Of a stretch of DNA of 64,000 nt, positions 1 to 10,835 are shown piece by piece (positions within the stretch are counted from its first letter, which is position 1; each line of letters starts with the position of its first letter). The notes beneath the pieces are model-generated. The model saw only the letters and a program-made list of their open reading frames with translations. It did no database searches and was not told the DNA's origin. The position numbers were made by a program, and so were the translations under genes. The stretch lies in the NCBI GenBank assembly GCA_039000515.1, contig JBCFYV010000001.1, forward strand, positions 65,875,919 to 65,939,918, in the 5' to 3' direction. The stretch is from Timema cristinae. Lineage: Eukaryota > Arthropoda > Insecta > Phasmatodea > Timematidae.

Positions 1-1119
1 AAATATTAGTGAAAAAATTGTGCTTATAGACTTTTTCAAGTGCTCCAATATAATTGAGGTTAACTATCCGTATGTATTATTTATTGATATAAATTAAAAT
101 ATTATTATTTAACATAATTAATACTAAATATTATTAAATTATTTTTTATTTTTTAATGATGCCAAAGAAGTATAACTTCTCACACGCGTACATAAGTACA
201 CACACCCATTTTTTAATAGTTTTCCACTTTCCCTCCATGCAAATGAAGGTACACTTTCTTTCTTTAAATATAACCAACCTTATCCCTAAAACTAATAACA
301 TAATTAGTACATAATTGTATCACCCGAATAAGTGGTAAAAAAAGCCAAAAACTGTAGCATATTAACTTCAAATAAGGTGTTAAAGGGATGGGAACAGAAC
401 AAATGATGGCTAAAATTTATATTTAACTATATAGCTACTATCCGTCGGGGAAATACATTTCCAGACTAAGGGAACTTTTATTGGTACCCTAGATAGTTGA
501 GTTGGTAATGCTGCATGCTCTGCTTCTGAACAAACATTTGTAGTTTTTATGTTTTTAATTCATATTCAAATATACAAAAATTACCATAGTTCACATTTAA
601 AGAGCCAATTTTAAAATTATCTAGCCATTGGGCCACCTCATTTTTGAATCATTTAAAGAGCCAAGTAAGTTTTGTGAAAATATTATATTTTGTGCGCATA
701 TTATAAATGTAAAAAGCTTCATTCACCTTTTAATATGTTTTGGTAAGTCATTCTAGTGTGCTTAGTAAAAGGTTTGTAAAAACATGTTTCCAAAATAGCA
801 TGACCAATAATTTGTTAAATTATGATAAAATCAAATATAAAACTACAGCCCATTTTAAGGCACATCACTTAGATTATTTTACTTTGTGATAATAATATAA
901 GTAATTATAAATAAATTTATGTATTGATATTTCAATAATTGTATATAATATGTTAAAGTAAAATCTTCATAATAGCAAAAATAGTAGCACTACAAACTAT
1001 TGTCATAATAATTATTTTACTAAGTTGGTGATTAACAACACACTCATCTAAAAATAGAAATGTATTTTGACTCAGGAACATCCTTTTGAAGGTCCGACAA
1101 TATTAAGCAAGCATTGCCC
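1..1119. other. AT-rich DNA without recognisable gene
   Basis: No open reading frame of note or conserved protein motif is visible. The only structured part is a weak SINE-like stretch near 205-345. The rest is AT-rich intergenic or intronic sequence. Confidence 0.6.
205..345 (+). repeat. Degenerate SINE 3' fragment
   Basis: The stretch reads like the body of the SINE-A copies seen at 7.6 and 30.2 kb, including CTCCATGCAAATGA, and is followed about 90 bases later by CACCCGAATAAGTGG. That resembles the common SINE tail ACCCGAACGGGTAG. It is too decayed for target duplications to be seen. This call rests on short similarities only. Confidence 0.35.
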
Positions 1120-1830
1120 TAGTATTACTTTTTCATGCCACAAATATTTTGGGGGAATCGTTTGTCACTGACACTGCCCCAGGACATGATCTTGTGAGGT
1201 TTTAAGAGATCATCCATTATTTCTTTATAGTTGTCTGCCTTATGTTTCACTAAGAAATTCAGGCAAATACCCTTGAAAGACTCCCATGCAACCAGCTTCG
1301 TTCAACTGACCATCAAAGTTCTCATCGTGAGTTAGTTATCTTATTTGAGGTCCTACAAAGATTACGTCTTTGATCCTTGAGAATATTTTTCTTATGTATG
1401 TAAATTCAGGCTCACTTCTATCCATTGCCTTAACAAAGTTCTTTATAAGACCAAGCTTTATATGTAGTGGAGGTAGATACACTTTTTCCAGATCAACAAG
1501 TGGTGTAATGTTTTTCCTGGTGTTGGTGATGTTCACTTGGGCCACTGCTACCAGCAGTACTTTGTGAAACCAAGTTGAAGTACAAGCAAAAGAGCAATGA
1601 GACTTTTAAGTCACCACAGATATTCCATTTGTATTCTTCATATTTGATTTTTTCCAGTAAAAGTTTCATGCTCACATGTTTCTTTCAGATCTTCAGCATT
1701 AGCTAGTGGCACTTATGGAAACTTATTTCCATTAGAAGAATTGATAAATAAACCACCACTCCTCTCTTTTGTACTCATAACCAATTGCTTCCAAACAGAA
1801 TTAGCATAATTGCAACAACAAAAAGGATCA
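1120..1830 (-). pseudogene. Decayed transposon-derived protein (YLPPLHIKLG family)
   Basis: Read on the minus strand, several frames together give a recognisable order of motifs. These are YKWNICGDLKV (about 1640-1610), DLEKVYLPPLHIKLGLIKNF (about 1490-1430), a FVGPQIR segment (about 1350), then NFLVKHKADNYKEIMDDLL and SVSDKRFPQN (about 1260-1130). Proteins with this motif order are repeatedly annotated as uncharacterised, multi-copy, transposon-linked proteins in insect genomes; that association is from general knowledge, not a search. Frameshifts and stops separate the pieces, so it cannot make a full product. Only the middle 69 codons (1545-1336) remain open. No terminal repeats of the parent element were found nearby. 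Confidence 0.6.
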
Positions 1831-2280
1831 TCTTCAAGGGAAATAAATCCTTAGTCATTATGCCTTTCTCTAAAAATATATACTTTTGTTTCTTTCATCT
1901 AGTCTATTGAACCAAGTTATTACTGACCTTTATATCCAAAATAGAAATAGAATAAGTCTCAATTGTGTTAAAGACATTGACATTATATATAAAGGACAAA
2001 CACAGTGAAAAGCTTTCATTTCTAAGCATATAACCTAAACAGGTAGAAAGATGCGGTGCTGATAAAATAAATATAAATTCTGATTAAGCTAGGTAATTTT
2101 GATTTTAAATATTTTATGTCCACACACATTGTTAAATTTTTTTTCAATGTATAATTCCCTTTGTCAAATTGTTTGGTTGGCCTGAAATTATATATTTCAA
2201 CTTTTTTGATCATTTTGTTGTTCTCTGTTTATTGTATCCTTTTTTTAAGGGTTTTTTCCACATTATTTGGTTAAATTATA
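1831..2280. other. AT-rich DNA without recognisable gene
   Basis: Only short, low-complexity open frames are present and none resembles a known family. Confidence 0.6.
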
Positions 2281-2458
2281 ATTCAAAGAATTTTTTATTT
2301 TATAATAAAGGAAATTGATAAAACTAAAGAAAAAGGAAAAATAAACTACTAAGAATAAATTTGATGAAGAAAGCTTTCTTCATCAAATTTATTCTTAGTA
2401 GTTTATGTTTCCTTTTTCTTTAGTTTTATCAATTTCCTTTATTATAAAATTCAAAGAA
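2281..2458. repeat. 154-bp near-perfect palindrome with flanking 10-bp direct repeats
   Basis: Bases 2297-2373 are the reverse complement of 2374-2450 with one visible mismatch and no loop; the centre is AAAGCTTT. The decamer ATTCAAAGAA stands at both outer edges (2281-2290 and 2449-2458), as a target duplication of a foldback element would. Such a structure would extrude as a cruciform. It could equally be an inverted-duplication artefact of sequencing or assembly. Confidence 0.85.
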
Positions 2459-4255
2459 TAGTTGTTTAAAGCTTTTGAATTGACCTATTCCTTGAGTGTA
2501 TCTATAAAATAAAGTTAACTGTGGATGTTATTAAAGTAATAGAGTAGAATTTTAGAAAATGTAGAACAAATAAAAGTAAATATCCAAATCCTAATTGGTG
2601 TGTGTTTTTATATATTTTTTACTTCATTTATACATTTCCATTCGTCAATAAAAATTGGCAACCACCAATACTTTATTATTGTAACATTTATTATATATGT
2701 ATTGTTATAAATGCACTAAAATGTTTAGTTTGTTAGAATACAAATGCTTTTTTTATTATTATTTTTATTATTTTGAATGAAGATCAATGTTATTTTGATA
2801 TAAATATAATAATTTTAAGGCGCATGACTCGAGTTGGGCTTAACCCAACAAATATAGACCTACTATTATTTCTATTGACAATACACAGATTATTTTGTGA
2901 TAATTGAAATACAAATTACATTTTGCTAGCAAGTATAAAAGGATTAGCCATATTTGTAAAATATTGTATGTAGGACACTTTTACTGAACAGTAAACGCTG
3001 ACGCACAGAGAATTCATCATAGGAGAACAGTGATACAAAGGGTGCTATATACACAGCGTACATAATACTATTAGGTTTTGTTTACAAAGCTTAGTACACA
3101 ATAGTAGACAAGGCTGAAGCATGCTACTATAAAACCATGTCCTACAATTTATTCAAACATATCTTGATACCTGTTAATGGAAGAGTTATATTTCTATACA
3201 CTTATAAACAACGAATTTATCCTTTGTGATTTAATAAAATGTATTTACTTTATTAATAAAAAGAATATTATATTTTCAATATTATGTGTGTATTCTTACC
3301 ATTATGGAAATGAAGCCTTGGACCAATACACCTTCAGAGACCTTTTTCCTGCCCAATTTTTCAAGTTTGTCCATTTTGTCTCTATTAACTCGGCAGAATG
3401 GAATGGAAAATGTAAAACTATCTTTCCTAAATGAGGGAACCAAAGACTAAACAATAAAAAGGATACAAAGAAATCATCACAGTTTCTTGACACTGGCAGG
3501 GTCTGTCTCTCCTTATACTTCTGTCCCCCCACCACCTTTCTTCCTCCATTCCTCCGCACACTCTTTACCATGTGTCCCTGGTCTTCTTCTTGGACTCTGG
3601 CCTGCCACCTCCATTTCTAACATCCTCCTGGAATCCTCCCTCTCTCTCTCTCACCCTGTCTATCCTTGTCACTCCTAGCCCAACCAAAGAAATAATTTTT
3701 GAAAAAATAAATACAAACTGTAATATTTATAGAAGAAACCATCAGACACCACCATTGTTGTAGTTTAGACAGTATTGAGTTGACTCGCAAGGTTATTGAT
3801 AAATTCACCAGTTGAATTAGTTCCCGCACCAGTATCTGAGATGTGGATTAGCCTCTCTCTGCCTTACTTCCCCCCTTACCTCTAAACTCTAGGTAGTGGT
3901 GTGTGTGTGTGTGTGTTATTTATATGGCTTGTATATTCAGTTCAAATATGTTGATAGCTTTGTTGTGTTCTATAGTGGTGTTAAAATGTTAAGACAACCT
4001 AGGGGGAAGATATGGGCTACCTGCGATACAGTGACTCAACTTTTTTTTATCACAATTGTAGGAGTCTTACCCCCTTTACCTGATGTAACACCATGTAGAC
4101 ATTAGCTCAAAAGTTTAACGTGGTTTATCTCTTAAAATGTAACTCTTTACTTTCAGTTTAGCTTGCATTTTGTAATACTGCACTTAAGACTACAATTACT
4201 CATAAGAAAGGCTCATTGTTTTCATAGCAAAGTAATGGTAACTTTTATCAACTAA
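2459..4255. other. Intergenic DNA, no supported gene
   Basis: Short open frames at 3177-3434, 3302-3571, 3487-3678 and 3617-3829 overlap one another on both strands and show no family motif. A CT-rich patch lies near 3630-3660 and a GT run at 3899-3917. Nothing else is supported. Confidence 0.55.
3899..3917. repeat. (GT)n microsatellite
   Basis: A short uninterrupted GT dinucleotide run of about nine units. Confidence 0.9.
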
Positions 4256-4455
4256 TTGATGGATAAGTGGATTGAAGGCGTCATTCTAGTCTGCTCTGAT
4301 TTACTAGTGGCAGGCAGGTCAGGGTTTGAGTCCCATCCGGGTGTATTGAGCTGTTTTTTCCCTAAATGGCTTCCCACTCTCCTTCCCCAAAATACGAGTG
4401 CAATTCCATGTAAGCTTCCTCATCCTTATCTCATAAGTGTAATTGAATGTAAATA
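4256..4455 (+). repeat. SINE-like element with tRNA B-box
   Basis: The sequence GGGTTTGAGTCCC near 4322 resembles an RNA polymerase III B box. It is followed by GTGTATTGAGCTG and TTTTCCCTAAATGGCTTCC, close to the body of other SINE copies here, and a distorted relative lies at about 62165-62290. An A box is not clear. No target duplication was identified. Confidence 0.45.
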
Positions 4456-4522
4456 GCCCAAAATGATTGAAAAACAGTATCAGAAAACAAAAACTTGTAA
4501 TATTTGTGGTGGTTGAAATAAT

Positions 4523-4602
4523 TCATCTTCCATTGGTGGTGCTACTACGACCACATGTGTGCAGTCAATAGCACCGATGATACCTGGGCACTCGTACATG
4601 CC
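4523..4602 (-). pseudogene. Harbinger nuclease fragment
   Basis: The minus strand encodes YECPGIIGAIDCTHVVVVAP. PGIIGAIDCTH is the hallmark around the first catalytic aspartate of PIF/Harbinger (HARBI1-like) DDE nucleases. Only about 27 codons are recognisable. The expected following motif NRKGY is not found, so this is a relic. It is separate from the fuller Harbinger copy at 30.8-40.3 kb. Confidence 0.7.
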
Positions 4603-4605
4603 ATA

Positions 4606-5675
4606 AAAACTAAAACACATATAATTAGAGTTATTACAAATCCAAAGGCAAACAAAACTTTACATTTCATTATGAAACATTTATATGTACGGTGCAAGGC
4701 TTTGACTTGGCTTTGAAAATAATTACAAACTTTGCAACCTCCTTCCTAACCCTAAATAACTTGAAGGTGCAAAATGTAATGAAATAAACAAAATAATCAG
4801 AGTGGGGCACAAGAGTTGAACAGAGTTGATCTGAGAACAAATGATTGTTACTCAGCGGCTCGAAGCCCACCTGGCTGCGGAAATTGAGAAAGTACAACTG
4901 TGCTCAACAGTTTACAGTAGAAATGATGCTTTTTATACCTTAGAATGTTCATAGATAGGAAAAGACAAGGATTCCAAAATTAGAGTAGATGATAAATGTG
5001 ATGTTTAGTTTTAAGCACTGTTATTACAATAAATAATATTTTAAAACCTTTATCCAATGTATTTAAATACATATAAAAACTATATTCAAGAAAAAATCCT
5101 AAGTACGCCAAGCTATTATTCAAGTTTTACTTTATATTATAATTTAAGTTCCTCATGGTAACTATATAAACTATGCGTTAAAAGTTTGCTTAATAAATTT
5201 GAAGTTATCTGCACACACACATTTGGAGGCTATACATATTATGAATACACTCAACCAATATTAAGTCCGAAATAAATTAGTTGCCCAGGGGCCAACAACA
5301 ATAACAGATACAAATAATTAAAGAATAAATTGCTACTTATTTGAGAGAAACCCATGGTGGACACAAACTAAAGATGCGCTCCTAACATTTGGCATAAGTC
5401 AAGCTATATGTGCAAGATACCACCTAAATAAAAATAAAGTCCCTAAACAAGTCTCAAACATAACAAGAACTATTTAAAGTTTTCATAACTTTTGGGAACT
5501 TACTTTGACAAAGAATATTAATTTAAGAACCTAAGCGGAAAATAATAAGTGCATGTAAAACTTGGCAAAGTGCCCTAACGTAAATAATATGACTAACAGA
5601 ATTATATAATTAGCAATCATTAAGTTATAATTTGATTCATCCTAAACAAATCTTGTATTATAGTAAAGTTCATAC
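4606..5675. other. AT-rich DNA without recognisable gene
   Basis: Apart from a 75-codon open frame (4897-4670, minus) without family motifs, nothing is visible. Confidence 0.5.
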
Positions 5676-5870
5676 TCAAGTATATCCCCATTTTAGAGTC
5701 TTCTTTGCTAACTTATTTTTCTTCATAGGGTATCAATCAAGATAATGAAAGTTTAGAAGTATATTTCCATTTTAGAGTCTTTGGAAAACCATTCATAAAC
5801 AAGAAACATGAAAGTTCTAAGAGTATATTTCAACTTCAGAATCTTTGGTAAAATATTCTTAATTATAACC
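5676..5870. repeat. Degenerate tandem repeat, units of about 65-80 bp
   Basis: Three copies of a unit containing AGTATATTTCCATTTTAGAG, followed by a TCTTTGG motif and a GAAAGTT motif, occur at about 5676, 5757 and 5820. Unit lengths differ, so the array is old. Confidence 0.65.
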
Positions 5871-5954
5871 AAATAATTGAGTGAAAATTTAATAGTCTAT
5901 TGCTACGTGACTCAGGTTGGCCCACCACATTGCTGAAAAAAATAATTTTTTTGT

Positions 5955-6430
5955 CTAATTATTTGTGCTCATATGTGCCCGAAAATGAACATTTGTGCTT
6001 TAAAATTAGAAAATCTAGAGAACATTTAATGTGGCGGGCTAACTTGAGCCTTCCCTATATCATAACCTATAGAAAAATCGAGTTCAAGCTGACCTGCCAA
6101 ATTTTTAAATATCAATGTAACAAAATTCTGTTTTCACCATTCGTTTGTTCTTCGTTTGTGCTCATATGTGCCCGAACATGAACATTAGTGCTGTGAAACT
6201 AGGCCTTTTAGATAACATTTAATGAAGGCAATCCAACTAGAACTCAAACTAGCCTGCCAAATATTGAAAACAAAGCATGACGAAATCATGTTTTCGCCAT
6301 TAGTTTGTGCTTCTTTTGTGCCCAAAAATTAACATTTGCTCTATAAAATTAGGCATGCTATATAACATTTAATGTTTCGGGCTAAGTTGAGCCTTCCCTA
6401 TACCATAACATGTAGAAAAATTGTGTTCAA
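5955..6430. repeat. Degenerate tandem repeat, units of about 150-195 bp
   Basis: Three diverged units start near 5963, 6157 and 6308. Each has TGTGCCCGAA or a close variant, then GAACATTTGTGCT, and an AACATTTAATG segment. Two units also share GAGCCTTCCCTATA followed by CATAAC. A 93-codon open frame (5900-6181) runs through the array and is not considered a gene. Confidence 0.7.
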
Positions 6431-6440
6431 GGCGGTCTTT

Positions 6441-7595
6441 CTCAGAAGGAACATTTTGAAAGTTAGTTGTTTTAAAGAATTCCCACTTGGAAGTGCTGTT
6501 ATCACTGGATATTTTAAGTTTTACCTGACTTGATTGGCGCAACAAATCTCCCTTAAGGCTACATATCTGTTATTTCTTTTTCTGTGCCCTGGTGGGAAAC
6601 AAAAAATACATGAATGGGAGGAACAAATAAACAATTTTTTGTTTGGGTTTGAATTTGAGATTACTGCCCATTCCTTGTGGGTAGACTATTACAGGTTTAG
6701 AGTGTACTATAGTTCATTTAGGTACAGTTTATGAAACAAATAATTAGAACAGGCTATGGAGAAGGATGGGGGACATTAGGAAGAGATAGTATACGATAAC
6801 AAGGGACTAGACAGGGAGACGCCGGTCCCCAGTTCGAGGACCAAGTGGACACAATTATTATCTTTATTGGGAGGACGGACACTCACAAGCACAACCGTGA
6901 TTACACATGTAACACAGACAAGTAGTTCAAATAAAATATACCTCGCCTCTACTCTACTTCAGAGCGAGGTGGGTGCTAAACATGACCAAGCCACTTGGTG
7001 GCATGAATAGCTTAGCTGTCTCTTTTGAGTTAATAATAGATATGATATATGATATTGTGATTGTTCTGGTTTTTTAATATTACTGTAACAGAAGTAGTGA
7101 GAACAGACCAACCCACACCGGCTGTTTGGAGGGGTTGGGGACTAACACACGATGATATGCAATGTATAGTACTAATATTATTGGGAGGTTGTTAAATATC
7201 TGTATATATTTCCGGAGTTTAGACATCTCCTGACGTAATGAGATGGTAGCAAGCAGTGGCGCACCAACGGAGTGTGGGGGAGGAGGGGCTAAGGGCTCGC
7301 AAGCTCCCTTAAGAACAGTTTTTATTTTATTTTTTATTCAGCTACATTTATTAGTGGCAACACACCTTGTCAAAGCAAGTCACGGGAGATGTTTGTAGCT
7401 GCGTTGTTACGGAGCTGTACAGTGTAGAGAGAGCAACATGTCACTGGTGAACGCACAGATATAGGCGGCGGTTCGGCGCAGGGTTGCCAGAATAGGCGAA
7501 ATTAGTGAATTCAGCTACTTGTAGGATCTGTTGGCTACTGACTTTCCTAACTGGGCTTCTTGTGACTTTTTGGGTTCTATAGTTTTATTTTAGAT
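6441..7595. other. Intergenic DNA, no supported gene
   Basis: No coding similarity was recognised. A moderately GC-rich patch (about 6760-7000 and 7240-7480) has no identifiable terminal repeats or motifs. Confidence 0.5.
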
Positions 7596-7800
7596 CCGCT
7601 TCGGAGCCTGCGTGGTCTAACGCGCCATTCTAGTGTTAGACTAGACTGCCAAAGACAGGATATTGGGGTTCGATTCCAGTTGGGTGCACTGAGGGTGGTT
7701 TTCCTACATGTTTTTCCACTCTTCTTCCACACAAGTGTGGATGCATAGGTGTATAACCCGAGCGGGTAGTGAGATGTAGTGCTAATAAAATAATAAAAAA
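7596..7800 (+). mobile_element. SINE-A (tRNA-derived)
   Basis: The head carries an A-box-like GCGTGGTCTAACGCG (about 7609) and a clear B box GGTTCGATTCC (about 7668). The body ends with GTATAACCCGAGCGGGTAG, then AGATGTAGTGCTAATAAAAT, which is the tail found on other SINE types in this window. The simple-sequence end (TAAAATAATAA) is typical of SINE or LINE priming. It abuts an inverted copy of the same family. Confidence 0.8.
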
Positions 7801-7985
7801 AACTCTAGGGATGGGGAAGGTTGAATTTTGAGGAAGTTTGTACCCACATTTACATGAAGTGAGAGTGGAAAATTATTTAGAGAAAACCACCTTTAATCTA
7901 CCCAACCGGGAACCAAACTCTGATCTTCCCATCATCAGCAGTCCAGTCTATTGTGAGAGTGATTCCATAGACTGTGCGTCCACGG
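7801..7985 (-). mobile_element. SINE-A body, inverted, next to the plus-strand copy
   Basis: Reading the minus strand gives the SINE-A body. It contains a reversed B-box region (CCCAACCGGGAACCAAACTC on the plus strand) and the CCAGTCTATTGTGAGAGTG segment that matches the reverse of the plus-strand head. The two copies lie tail to tail across an A/T-rich joint, so a transcript through both could fold back. Confidence 0.65.
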
Positions 7986-8064
7986 AAGTGGGTATTGAAT
8001 ATGTTATATCATTCTATACACTTGTTTTAAATTTACTTTCATGTTTCCTTAATGAATCTTTGTA

Positions 8065-8345
8065 AACATGAAAAATGACACCTAGACACGGCCATCGAAC
8101 CAGGGACTATTGACTTGGCCTGCCAGAGAGCTATCCAGTATTCATCCCGTGCTAAGGATAATTCTTCACGCATATTTTATGGCAGAGTCTGTGATGGATG
8201 TGCTTAAATCAATAGCTACCAATGAGCTATCTTCAACAATTGAGACCACAGCTACCGCTCGATGACTTGGGGGCCGACTTTATGTTGCCAAGTACAATAA
8301 CATTTGTACACGAAAGTAAATAAAATGGAGTTCAGTTAAAGTTCG
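8065..8345. other. Possible further SINE head remnant
   Basis: The plus strand reads CCATCGAACCAGGGACTATT near 8092, which in reverse resembles a B-box region. The surrounding 250 bases show no tail or target duplication. The rest of the stretch is unassigned. Confidence 0.3.
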
Positions 8346-8349
8346 TACA

Positions 8350-8395
8350 GTTGTTTTTTTAGCACCGCGTCTTACAACCCGTTCGAGTTATAAGC
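8350..8395 (-). repeat. SINE common-tail fragment
   Basis: TTAGCACCGCGTCTTACAAC followed by CCGTTCGAGTTATA is the reverse of the shared SINE tail. No head is attached, so this is a severely 5'-truncated copy. Confidence 0.75.
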
Positions 8396-8677
8396 TGTTC
8401 GTACAGAATCGTAAATGAATAGAGAAGATTAGAATGTGGAAATTATCTTTTAGTTACGAATGTAGCCACTCAGCCAGGTGAATGTGATAGGTGTGAGATA
8501 TCTCAGAAATGTATGTGGAAAAACGTATGGACAGAGTCAGTAATGAATAGGGACCGGATTCTTAGGCACTAAAAATGTTTAAAATAGGCACTAAAAATAT
8601 AGGATATAGGCACCAAAATAGGCACACAATAATCAATGTAAAATTTATTTTACTACAAGCTACTTACTACATGTAAT

Positions 8678-9243
8678 CTACAAGCAACTCACATTGCTCT
8701 GACTCACTATATACTTTTCTAGATTTTCACAAGTGAAATTTGTTCTGTGGTCTGATAGAATATTTTTATAGTTTGAAAAGCTTCTCTCAACTTCACACGA
8801 TGTCAAGGGACAAAATTTTAAATTTGACAATTCTGAAGAGTTTAAACATATTTCCTGCAATGGCGTGCTTTGCCCTCCCAAGATGTCTGTCTGATACTGC
8901 TACCATTGTTCTCCCCCCGGGATTTCGTTGTAGTACTTGTTCAAGTTTTGTTGCGACTGACGAGGCAACAGGTCCAGGGGTTTGCTTCACGCCTTCTTGT
9001 ATTGTATGCATTATCTTCACTGATTTTATTAAAGGCAGATTCCTGGCTTCCAGTGACACGCATTATCTTCACTGATTCTATTAAAGGCAGATTCCTGGCT
9101 TCCAGTGACACGATAACTCCAGGAAGGTTGCCGAAATAGCTCTTTACATTGGTCAAATCAGACACAACAGTGCTAGAAGATGTAGCAACCTTTGCCTCTC
9201 TTATTGACACAGCAGCTTCTTTATCAAATGTTTGAATCACCTG
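8678..9243 (-). pseudogene. hAT transposase, C-terminal exon
   Basis: After a likely splice acceptor (minus-strand ATTCTCAG at about 9244), the exon reads VIQTFDKEAAVSIREAK, then YFGNLPGV, SLEARNLPLIESVKIM, KLEQVLQRNPG and finally SCEVERSFSNYKNILSDHR, ending with a stop at 8678. The ERSFSNYK segment is the conserved hAT dimerisation motif. A 52-bp tandem duplication (about 9009-9112) repeats the SLEARNLPL segment and shifts the frame. Another frameshift separates it from the ERSFS part. In intact relatives this exon would supply the catalytic glutamate region and oligomerisation surface. Confidence 0.75.
9009..9112. repeat. 52-bp tandem duplication inside hAT exon
   Basis: The block ending CTGGCTTCCAGTGACACG occurs twice in direct succession, ending at 9060 and 9112. 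The copies differ by at least one base (GATTTTATT against GATTCTATT). Since 52 is not a multiple of three it breaks the reading frame. Confidence 0.9.
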
Positions 9244-9373
9244 AGAATCGATTCATTATTTAAATTCTGAACAAAATTAACAAACTATAATAGAGTTATA
9301 GAAAAAATTATTTAAGTACCTAGCTCTGAATAGATAGAAAAATTGTTTTCTTAAAGATATACACGTACCCTTT

Positions 9374-9727
9374 GAATCCATGTGGTCAGCATAGTACACT
9401 GCCGCTTGTAACCAGGTACCCCAACGTGTTAGAACTGGTTGTGGTGGAAGAGGTGTTTTCGGCAATTTTTCCCTAAATGTTGCTATGCGCGAAGGAGCTT
9501 TCAAAAATACTTTTTTGACAGATGAAATTACAACATTTATTTTGGGAACTGTGCATGAATGTGTTCTGCGACTCTGTGAACGGCGTGTGCTAGGCAGGTA
9601 ACATGATTTAACTTTGGGTAGAACACCTTCAAACTCGCCCCAGCTTTTCGCATATATGCTGTGCTATCTGTCAGCAGCACCATAAACTTCTCCTCGTCAT
9701 TGTTTTTTGATGGCCAAAGCATTCCTG
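9374..9727 (-). pseudogene. hAT transposase, central catalytic exon
   Basis: This is the best preserved part. A likely acceptor (TGTTACAG, minus strand, just above 9727) is followed by an open frame: [18 protein letters not shown], then [47 protein letters not shown] and [17 protein letters not shown]. It ends at a likely donor (GGTACGTG) near 9374. The LTDS aspartate, CLAHAVHRV and TRWGTWL are typical of hAT transposases of the family found next to BED or CGGBP-like genes. Splice sites are inferred from sequence only. Confidence 0.8.
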
Positions 9728-10349
9728 TAACAGAACAATAATATAAATATTTAGTCTCACAGAATTACATAGGATAAAGTTCCGAATGTAAAAACTTATA
9801 TAAATCCAACTTACGCAGAGAATCGCGAACAACTCTAGCAATTGTCGAGCTGTTAGCGACTTCAAGCACTCTTGAGGAGTAGTGATGGGCACAATCGAGT
9901 AAAAATAATCGAGTTACTCGATTGTGTTGTGTAATCGGTTGTACTCGATTCTTCCGGGATTACTCGAGTAACTTTACTCGGTCCTTGTTATTCTTTTATT
10001 TACTCTTTTATTACCAGCTGAGTGAGAATCGACCTTATAGACTGGACTGTTTACCATGCTATTTCCATTTAAAAGGCATATTCCCTTAGAGCTCATTTTT
10101 CACCAACAGTTTCTGCCACTATGCAAAAATGACCCTTAATGGTTTAAATGTTGCCCATGCATTTTCAATACAAAATACTTGCAGATGTAAAGTACACAAT
10201 CGAAAAGCATGCTAACTAAGGTTATAACATTTCCGATTCTTTTTAAAAGTACTCGATGAAAGTTACTCGATTCTTTTTACTCGCACCTCAGCAGTTATAT
10301 TTCCACAATCGGAACCAATTATTGTCTTTCTTAATTTATTGATTACTAG

Positions 10350-10560
10350 ATAGCTGTTGCCCGCGGCTTTGCTCGCGTGGAAGTTGATTATATACAATAC
10401 GAAAATATACATATGTATTTACAGATTAATTTAAAATATTACGTTACGTTGATGACCATAACTTGACCTCAGATCAAAAATAATGCAAGTCCGATACAAA
10501 CTTTCATCCCCTAATTAGACCCCTTTGGGGTGGAATTTTCTAAATTCCTTTATAAAACTG
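10350..10560. repeat. Fragment of a widespread arthropod interspersed repeat
   Basis: The text TGTTGCCCGCGGCTTTGCTC followed by a stretch ending TTTCATCCCCTAATTAGACC resembles a repeat seen in many insect genomes, probably the 3' region of a non-LTR retrotransposon. The family assignment is from recollection. Confidence 0.4.
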
Positions 10561-10604
10561 AATATTTGATCGAAGATAACATATTAAAAAAAAATCACGT
10601 CCTA

Positions 10605-10835
10605 CCGTCTGTTTAGGTTATACGCATATTGGAATTACTCTACTGGAGTGGGGATGAGGAGGGAAGCATTTTAGAGGTGATCTAACCGCATTTGCGTAGA
10701 AGAAGAGTGGGAAACCATTTAGGAACAAACCGTCCCAATAGACCCATCCAGGATTCGAGCCCCACTCTCCCCGTCAACAAACCAGTCTAACACGATAGTG
10801 AAGCCTTAGTTAGACCATCGGGCCTCATAAGTAAT
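10605..10835 (-). mobile_element. SINE-A copy nested in the MITE
   Basis: The minus strand gives a SINE-A head (GTCTAACTAAGGC, then CCAGTCTAACACGATAGTG in reverse) with the B-box region GGATTCGAGCCCC on the plus strand, and a worn tail GGTTATACGC at the left edge. Confidence 0.65.

Noticed and set aside
3302..3829. Overlapping open frames on both strands
   Set aside because: Low-complexity CT-rich composition and no family resemblance.
5900..6181. 93-codon open frame
   Set aside because: It lies in a degenerate tandem array and carries no known motif.
6820..6860. Possible LTR primer-binding site
   Set aside because: GTCCCCAGTTCGAGGACC looked suggestive, but no repeat pair or coding element is nearby.
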